The position numbers and the translations under genes were made by a program. A stretch of 5,729 nucleotides of DNA from the NCBI GenBank assembly GCA_965235125.1, contig CBDDXH010000058.1, forward strand, positions 1 through 5,729, written 5' to 3'. Within the stretch, counting starts at the first letter, position 1. Every line of letters begins with the position of its first letter. Source of the stretch: Pelagilacustribacter hypolimneticus (lineage in GTDB: Bacteria; Pseudomonadota; Alphaproteobacteria; Pelagibacterales; Pelagibacteraceae). Shown in pieces: positions 1 through 4,066 of the stretch. The notes below the pieces were generated by a model, which was not told the origin of the DNA, made no database searches, and saw only the letters and a program-made list of their open reading frames with translations.

Positions 1-1191
1 AAAAAAAAGAAAAAAAAAATAGTCAAAAAAATTTTTTTTAAGAAAAAAAAACTTTTAAGAAACAAAATAACTAAAAAATTACAAAATAAAGTAAGAAAAA
101 ATAAAAAATCTTACAAATCAAAAATTGTTAAGGCAAGAATTAAATATAAATCTAAGTTTAATGAAAAAGCCCAAAAAAAGAAAGTTAAAATTAGCGGTAA
201 AACTAAAAAAGTAATACTTACAATATTAAGAATTCAAGACAAGCTTAAATTTAATATCAATTTTAGTTTAGATAAATTTTTTTTAAGTTTTTTTCAATCT
301 ATCGCTAATACCATAGACAATTTTAAAATTATTCTATCTGAAGAAAGAGAAAGAAAGAAACAACTTAAAATAAAATTAATGGAGATGGAAAAAATTGAAA
401 ATATTAAAAAAGCAAAAATGGAAAAAGAATTAGAGAAAAAAGAAAAAGAAAGAGAGCTTAAGGAACAATCTATATTTGAAAGAGAAAGAAAAAAAGAATT
501 GCAAAGATTTATTCGACTAGAACAAGCAGAAGTTCGTAAGGAACAAGCAGAAAAACAAAGAAAATTCTTAGAACAAATTCGTCTAGAGAAGAAAATAGAA
601 CAATTTAGAAAACGAGAAGAATTAGAAATAAAAAATTTAGAAAAATTTGTACTGAGCCAAGAACGAGAATCTTACGTCGAAGTTCAAGAAAGAATAGAAA
701 AAATAAAACAAAAATACCAGGCTCTTCGTGATCAAAAAATCAGGGAGCGAGTTGAGCAACTTGGTATAAAAGTTGAAGAGGGTGAAGATCGTTCTGCTTT
801 ATTAGAGAAGGAAAGACATTACAATCTTGAAAGACAAAAAATTGAATTTGCTTTAGAAAGTTTTTATAGATCTGCCCACAGTTTATGTTTTCAGCTTAAT
901 AAGAGATATATACCCAAATACTTGAACATACTAAGAGTCATTGACAGAAGATTTGAAACAGGTGAAATATTTATTAAATGGGACGAAGCAGTCGATGATG
1001 ATTGGTTAATACTTATTTATATTAAAAATAATTCTCCTACCGAAGGTATAGTGATAGAGGATAAGACTAATTCCGAAAAACATGGTTCACATGATTTTCA
1101 AACGAATGAAATTTTTAGAGCTAGTGACTTTATGGTTGATGCTTTGACGAATTTATTAGATCAAGAGAGAAAAAAAAGAAAAGCTAGTTAA
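1..1191 (+). CDS. Lysine-rich coiled-coil protein of unknown function, 5' end missing
   Basis: I do not recognise this protein. Its frame has no stop from base 1 to the TAA at 1189-1191, giving 396 visible residues. The first internal ATG (379) is therefore probably not the start; the start lies outside the window. Visible residues 1-75 are extremely rich in Lys and Arg. Residues about 76-115 are more mixed, with a short hydrophobic stretch (FFLSFFQSI) that is too short and polar-flanked for a convincing membrane helix. Residues about 112-265 are Glu/Lys/Arg/Gln-rich and read as one long charged helix or coiled coil (ERERKKELQRF, EQAEVRKEQAEKQ). Residues about 266-396 look globular: FYRSAHSLCFQLNKRY, then a beta-like stretch around WLILIYIKNN, ending in a basic tail (ERKKRKAS). 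A nucleic-acid-binding or scaffolding role would suit this composition but is only inference. The spacing to purE is large, so it is probably a separate transcription unit. Confidence 0.85.
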   Translation, partial: KKKKKKIVKKIFFKKKKLLRNKITKKLQNKVRKNKKSYKSKIVKARIKYKSKFNEKAQKKKVKISGKTKKVILTILRIQDKLKFNINFSLDKFFLSFFQSIANTIDNFKIILSEERERKKQLKIKLMEMEKIENIKKAKMEKELEKKEKERELKEQSIFERERKKELQRFIRLEQAEVRKEQAEKQRKFLEQIRLEKKIEQFRKREELEIKNLEKFVLSQERESYVEVQERIEKIKQKYQALRDQKIRERVEQLGIKVEEGEDRSALLEKERHYNLERQKIEFALESFYRSAHSLCFQLNKRYIPKYLNILRVIDRRFETGEIFIKWDEAVDDDWLILIYIKNNSPTEGIVIEDKTNSEKHGSHDFQTNEIFRASDFMVDALTNLLDQERKKRKAS

Positions 1192-1202
1192 TTAAAAATT
1201 TT

Positions 1203-1220
1203 ATTAAGTTTTCTTAATTT
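1203..1220 (+). terminator. Weak AT-only hairpin after the coiled-coil gene
   Basis: ATTAAG at 1203-1208 pairs with CTTAAT at 1213-1218 around a TTTT loop, 11 bases after the stop at 1191. The stem is only 6 bp with a single G-C pair, and no long T run follows (TT then A's). It may act as a weak terminator in a genome this AT-rich, but chance is a serious alternative. Confidence 0.22.
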
Positions 1221-1293
1221 AAAAAATATACGTTCTTAAAAAGATTATATTTAAGTCATATATTTGTCATGATTAGTATTTAAATTACAGTTC

Positions 1294-1431
1294 ATGCAAT
1301 CAATAAATAAAAAAAAAAAAATAAAAATTAAAGTTAAAAATAGAAGATTTAAAAAATTATCTATGTTTGAATTACAAAACCAAGTTGAAAGTGGTTTCTG
1401 GGGAAACTGGGTTAGTCGAAGAAGTATTTAA
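1294..1431 (+). CDS. Possible 45-residue basic small protein (doubtful)
   Basis: An ATG at 1294 opens a 45-codon frame ending at TAA 1429-1431. The N-terminal half is nearly all Lys, Ile and Arg; the C-terminal half is of different character and carries two Trp (ESGFWGNWVSRRSI). No Shine-Dalgarno is visible before the ATG. A run of 13 A's at 1309-1321 lies in the fourth to ninth codons, so the frame would be prone to slippage. The second half also reads open in the next frame, from about 1325 to a TGA at 1484-1486 (SGETGLVEEVFKLNSN and so on), so base composition does not single out one frame. It may be a real small gene, a decayed gene fragment, or non-coding sequence that happens to be open. 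I do not recognise a family. Confidence 0.25.
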   Translation: MQSINKKKKIKIKVKNRRFKKLSMFELQNQVESGFWGNWVSRRSI

Positions 1432-1516
1432 ACTTAATTCTAATATTACCAAATCAAGTTATTATAATATCTGCAAAAATGCTTGATAGGCTGGACTATG
1501 AAGTTTAAGCCTTTCA
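1384..1516 (+). other. G+C-richer patch with hairpin potential upstream of purE
   Basis: The 403 bases between the coiled-coil gene and purE are otherwise mostly A and T. Two sub-regions stand out by their G content: 1384-1424 and 1481-1512. In the first, GTTTC (1394-1398) pairs with GAAAC (1403-1407) around a TGGG loop, extendable by two G-T wobbles to 1392-1409. In the second, AGGCT (1488-1492) can pair with AGCCT (1508-1512), or ATAG (1486-1489) with CTAT (1496-1499); the two choices exclude each other. The patch also contains a 9-codon ATG mini-ORF at 1479-1508. In AT-rich streamlined genomes such patches can mark structured RNA, but a decayed gene would look similar. The match is to no RNA family I can name. 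Confidence 0.25.
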
Positions 1517-1545
1517 TTGAGACAATTAAAATCAACTTATAGTAT
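1517..1545 (+). promoter_or_regulatory. Candidate sigma-70-type promoter for purEK
   Basis: TTGAGA at 1517-1522 matches five of six bases of the -35 consensus. TAGTAT at 1540-1545 follows at 17 bases spacing (4/6 to TATAAT); the overlapping TATAGT at 1538-1543 matches better (5/6) but with only 15 bases spacing. Transcription would begin around 1550, giving a leader of about 45 bases before the purE ATG. A perfect TATAAT also occurs at 1463-1468, without a good -35, and would give a longer leader that includes the 1488-1512 hairpin. In such AT-rich sequence matches of this kind are common by chance. Confidence 0.3.
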
Positions 1546-1594
1546 TTATTAATATGAATTTGTTTTTAATGATTAACTTGCTAGATTTAGCTTG

Positions 1595-2089
1595 ATGATT
1601 ATAAATAAAAAAAGCTTAAAAGTGGCAATCGTTATGGGTAGTCAATCTGATTATTCTGTAATGAAAAAATGTGAAGATATATTAAAAATACTAAAAATTA
1701 AATTTGAAACAAAAATAGTTTCTGCTCATAGAACACCAGATAGAATGTTTGCATTTGCAAAAACTGCTGTAAAAAATAACTTTTCTGTCATTGTTGCTGG
1801 AGCAGGCGGCTCTGCACATTTGCCTGGAATGATTGCTTCAATGACTACCTTACCAGTGATTGGAGTGCCGGTGGAAACTAAAAAATTAAAGGGACTTGAT
1901 AGTTTATTATCTATTGTTCAAATGCCCAAAGGCATTCCTGTTGGAACAGTTGCGATTGGAGAAAATGGAGCTTTTAATGCCGGTCTTTTAGCAGCATCAA
2001 TTATTGCTCTATCAGATAGTAAAATAAAAAAAAATTTAGAAAAATGGCGTAGAATTCAGACTGCTGCTATTAAAAAAAAACCTAAATAA
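1595..2089 (+). CDS. purE: N5-carboxyaminoimidazole ribonucleotide mutase PurE (class I)
   Basis: Catalyses rearrangement of N5-CAIR to CAIR in cytoplasmic de novo purine synthesis, acting after PurK. The 164-residue product has the family's expected size and all its signature segments. The phosphate/ribose loop is MGSQSD (residues 14-19). SAHRTPDR (43-50) contains the catalytic His45, in the same numbering as E. coli PurE. GAGGSAHLPGM (69-79) carries the second conserved His. Further on come VIGVPV, SIVQMPKGIPVGTVAIG and NAGLLAASI. The presence of purK next door supports class I (mutase) rather than the class II AIR carboxylase that works without PurK. I place the start at ATG 1595. A TTG at 1592 would add only one residue, and the later ATG at 1634 would delete the first beta strand. 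No Shine-Dalgarno is visible. A lysine-rich C terminus ends the protein, and purK begins 2 bases after the stop, so the two are almost surely co-transcribed. Confidence 0.97.
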   Translation: MIINKKSLKVAIVMGSQSDYSVMKKCEDILKILKIKFETKIVSAHRTPDRMFAFAKTAVKNNFSVIVAGAGGSAHLPGMIASMTTLPVIGVPVETKKLKGLDSLLSIVQMPKGIPVGTVAIGENGAFNAGLLAASIIALSDSKIKKNLEKWRRIQTAAIKKKPK

Positions 2090-2091
2090 TA

Positions 2092-3144
2092 ATGACTAAA
2101 GCAAATCCTGTCCTAGGAATTATTGGTGGAGGACAACTTGGTAGTATGCTTGCAGCGGCAGCAAAAAAACTTAAAATTAAAACCGTCATTCTAAGTGACG
2201 ATCCTAAAGCTCCTGCAAAAAATTTTTGTAATGAAATTATTATTACGGATTATAATAAATTAAAAAAAATTGAAGATTTTATAAATAAAGTTGATATTGT
2301 TACTTTTGAATTTGAAAATATACCTTTTAAAGTTCTTGAATATATTTCAAAGTTTAAGCCTGTTTTCCCTAAACCATCTATTAATCAAATAGTTCAAAAT
2401 CGTTTTACGGAAAAAGAGTTTATAAATAATGAAGGGTTTAAAACAACTAATTATGCATTAATCGAAAATAAATCAGATATTTATAGCAATGAAAATTTGT
2501 TACCAGGTTTTCTAAAGACATGTACTTTAGGATACGATGGAAAAGGACAATATGTCATAAATAATAAAGACGAAGTTGACTTACTCAATATTGATTTTAA
2601 AAAAAAATATATTTTAGAAAAAAAAATTAATCTAAAAAAAGAAATATCAGTAATTATTACTAGGTTTTTAAATAATGATTATCTAATCTATGAGCCCATT
2701 GAAAATATTCATGTTAATCAAATATTAAATAAATCAGTGATACCAGCGGTCATTGACAAAAATATTTTTACTCAAGCGCAGCATCAAGCAAAGCTTTTAG
2801 CTGAAAAGTTAGGTTATATTGGCACGATGTGTATTGAATACTTTATTGATGATAAAAATAATTTACTTATTAATGAAATAGCGCCAAGAGTTCATAACTC
2901 AGGGCATTTAACTATTAATGCGTATAATATTAGTCAGTTTGAAAACCATGTTAGAGCTGTATGTAATCTTGAAAAAATAGAATTAAATAAAAATTACAAT
3001 GCTGAAATGATTAATATTATTGGTGAAGAAATTAAAATTTATAGAGCAAAAGATTATTCTAAAAATGAGTTCTTTTTTGATTATTTAAAATCTGAAATAA
3101 AAGAAAAAAGAAAAATGGGTCACTTAACGATTATAAAGTCTTAA
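2092..3144 (+). CDS. purK: N5-carboxyaminoimidazole ribonucleotide synthase PurK (ATP-grasp)
   Basis: Converts AIR, ATP and bicarbonate to N5-CAIR, which PurE then rearranges. The 350-residue protein is about the usual PurK length and shows its three-part ATP-grasp layout. The N-terminal pre-ATP-grasp loop is GIIGGGQLGSML (residues 9-20). TFEFENIP (71-78) and FPKPS (92-96) follow. The central ATP-grasp part has the glycine-rich loop GYDGKGQY (147-154). The C-terminal ATP/metal-binding segment has IEYF (248-251) and NEIAPRVHNSGH (261-272), and MGHLTI (342-347) closes the fold. No key residue appears missing. The ATG lies 2 bases after the purE stop with no Shine-Dalgarno, so its translation probably relies on ribosomes finishing purE. 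The last 14 bases overlap the 3' end of the opposite-strand SRAP gene. Confidence 0.97.
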   Translation: MTKANPVLGIIGGGQLGSMLAAAAKKLKIKTVILSDDPKAPAKNFCNEIIITDYNKLKKIEDFINKVDIVTFEFENIPFKVLEYISKFKPVFPKPSINQIVQNRFTEKEFINNEGFKTTNYALIENKSDIYSNENLLPGFLKTCTLGYDGKGQYVINNKDEVDLLNIDFKKKYILEKKINLKKEISVIITRFLNNDYLIYEPIENIHVNQILNKSVIPAVIDKNIFTQAQHQAKLLAEKLGYIGTMCIEYFIDDKNNLLINEIAPRVHNSGHLTINAYNISQFENHVRAVCNLEKIELNKNYNAEMINIIGEEIKIYRAKDYSKNEFFFDYLKSEIKEKRKMGHLTIIKS

Positions 3145-3760
3145 GATTTATTAAAGATGGATCGTTGTTAATAGGTTTATTTACATCTTTATTAACCTCA
3201 TGAAATTTTAGTTCAGGCCGTTTAATACCTCTTAAAATATCCATACCTTCCTTTTTTATATTTAAATAATTTGAAATTTGTTCTTCGTTTATTATTAAAG
3301 GTTCGCGGTCATGAATGTCTTTGACCTCATTCATAGCCTCTCTAGTTATTATACAAAATTGATTGTTTTGCTGTATACCAGCGAAAAACATTAAGCTGCT
3401 ATCAGTTTTGGTAAAATAATAAGGAGTTTTTGCTTTATTTTCTTTTTTCCACTCATAATAACCATCAGCAACAATTAAACATCTCGAAGTTTGTATAAGT
3501 TTTTTGAAAGAAACTTTTTCCATTAAAGTTTCTAATCTAGCATTAATCAATGGCCTAAAATCTTTTTTATCCTTAGCCCAAGAAGGAATAAGACCCCAAG
3601 AATAATTTTCAAGTGCTTTTCCATTTGTATAAGATTTAATAATTGGAAGCTTTTGGGTTGGGTGTGCGTTGTAATTATCTTTATCTTCAACTTTAATATT
3701 GGTTTTTACTAAATCAATAGTTTTACTTACAGGTTTGGTAACGACGTACCGACCACACAT
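3131..3760 (-). CDS. yedK: SRAP-domain protein (YedK/HMCES-type abasic-site DNA-protein crosslinker)
   Basis: SRAP proteins recognise abasic sites in single-stranded DNA and form a stable thiazolidine crosslink through Cys2, shielding the site during replication. This 209-residue protein has the family hallmarks. MCGRY at the N terminus gives the nucleophile Cys2 once Met is removed. Asn31 is in NYNAHPTQ, and WGLIPSWAK (55-63) and NARLET (73-78) follow. RCLIVADGYYEWK (93-105) carries the active-site Glu103. TREAMNEVKDIHDREP (139-154) carries the conserved His150. The family's usual RMP after the His is REP here, a small variation. The need for Cys at position 2 fixes the start at ATG 3758-3760. 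No clear Shine-Dalgarno precedes it. The stop of a 36-residue basic ORF lies 1 base upstream (TAG-A-ATG), which suggests translational coupling. The gene converges on purK with a 14-base overlap and no room for a terminator in between. Confidence 0.95.
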   Translation of the reverse strand: MCGRYVVTKPVSKTIDLVKTNIKVEDKDNYNAHPTQKLPIIKSYTNGKALENYSWGLIPSWAKDKKDFRPLINARLETLMEKVSFKKLIQTSRCLIVADGYYEWKKENKAKTPYYFTKTDSSLMFFAGIQQNNQFCIITREAMNEVKDIHDREPLIINEEQISNYLNIKKEGMDILRGIKRPELKFHEVNKDVNKPINNDPSLINLKTL

Positions 3761-3761
3761 T

Positions 3762-3872
3762 CTACTTTTTTTTCTTTTCTCTTTTTAACTTTCTCTTCTC
3801 TTTAATTGTAAGTTTAGCTTTTTTCATTATGCTAGAGTCTTTAAAAGACTTTCCGCTATACCTTTTTGACAT
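3762..3872 (-). CDS. Small basic protein, 36 residues, just upstream of the SRAP gene
   Basis: An ATG at 3870-3872 (minus strand) opens a 36-codon frame to the TAG at 3762-3764. The product begins MSKRYSGKSLKD and ends in a run of Lys, Arg and Glu (KEKRKLKREKKKK). It is strongly basic with no hydrophobic segment. The best evidence that it is translated is a strong Shine-Dalgarno, GGAGGC, 8 bases before the ATG; this is the clearest ribosome site in the window. Its stop is separated from the SRAP ATG by one base, so it probably belongs to the same message and feeds ribosomes to SRAP. I recognise no family. Its composition would suit RNA or ribosome binding, which is inference only. Confidence 0.6.
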   Translation of the reverse strand: MSKRYSGKSFKDSSIMKKAKLTIKEKRKLKREKKKK

Positions 3873-3975
3873 TTTTATTTGCCTCCATAATTATTTTTAA
3901 TATACCCTTTGTATTTCTTTTTTTTCTTTTACGCTTTAGATACTGAACAAAGGTTCGTTTCTTTCGTCTTCGCAT
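3856..3975 (-). CDS. Possible 39-residue basic small protein overlapping the next micro-ORF
   Basis: An ATG at 3973-3975 (minus strand) opens 39 codons to the TAG at 3856-3858. The N terminus is dominated by Arg and Lys (MRRRKKRTFVQYLKRKRKK), followed by a mixed C-terminal part (GILKIIMEANKNVKKV). It overlaps the 36-residue ORF by 17 bases in another frame, and that ORF's Shine-Dalgarno sits within it, a typical coupled arrangement. Arginine is spelled with several CGN codons near the start (CGA, CGT), unusual for a random A-rich stretch. Against it, no clear Shine-Dalgarno precedes its ATG and short open frames are easy to find in A-rich DNA. I recognise no family; a leader peptide or small RNA-binding protein is possible. 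Confidence 0.38.
   Translation of the reverse strand: MRRRKKRTFVQYLKRKRKKRNTKGILKIIMEANKNVKKV
3881..3886 (-). promoter_or_regulatory. Strong Shine-Dalgarno GGAGGC for the 36-residue ORF
   Basis: Reading the minus strand, GGAGGC lies 8 bases before the ATG at 3872, close to ideal spacing. Other starts in this window, including purE, purK and the helicase, show no such motif, so it stands out and supports the small ORF. It lies inside the overlapping 39-residue ORF (codons ATG GAG GCA). Confidence 0.6.
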
Positions 3976-4066
3976 CTCTTAACTTATCAAAAAAGTTGTA
4001 AAGCTTCTACAAAGGTATATAGATGCCTGTGAAGAGCAAAATATAAGCTTCATTCAACTTAACACT
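3976..4066. promoter_or_regulatory. Divergent intergenic region between the minus-strand unit and the helicase
   Basis: This gap must hold the start signals of the helicase, and probably of the SRAP unit. For the plus strand, TTGTAA (3996-4001) and TATAGA (4018-4023) are 16 bases apart, each matching 4 of 6 consensus bases; transcription would start around 4030. For the minus strand I see only weak boxes (TTGTAG, 18 bases, GATAAG). An inverted repeat TTGTA (3996-4000) / TACAA (4008-4012) overlaps the proposed plus-strand -35 box and could be an operator or chance. No Shine-Dalgarno precedes the helicase ATG. Confidence 0.3.

Noticed and set aside
379..381. ATG 379 as the start of the coiled-coil gene
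   Set aside because: The frame is open for all 378 bases upstream to the window edge with the same lysine-rich composition, and no Shine-Dalgarno stands out.
1471..1520. A tRNA-like element in the G-richer patch before purE
   Set aside because: There is no T-arm motif of the GGTTCGAATCC type, no acceptor stem of seven pairs and the spacing does not fit a cloverleaf.
1592..1594. TTG as the start codon of purE
   Set aside because: It is immediately followed by ATG at 1595, would add only one residue, and E. coli-like numbering (His45) fits the ATG.
2072..2080. Run of nine A's near the end of purE as a programmed frameshift fusing PurE to PurK
   Set aside because: In the purK frame stops occur at 2071-2073 and 2083-2085, just around the run, so slippage there cannot make a fusion protein.
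3983..4066. N-terminal extension of the helicase upstream of ATG 4067
   Set aside because: The frame is open to 3983 but contains no ATG, GTG or TTG, and the helicase N terminus already begins at the expected distance before the Q motif.
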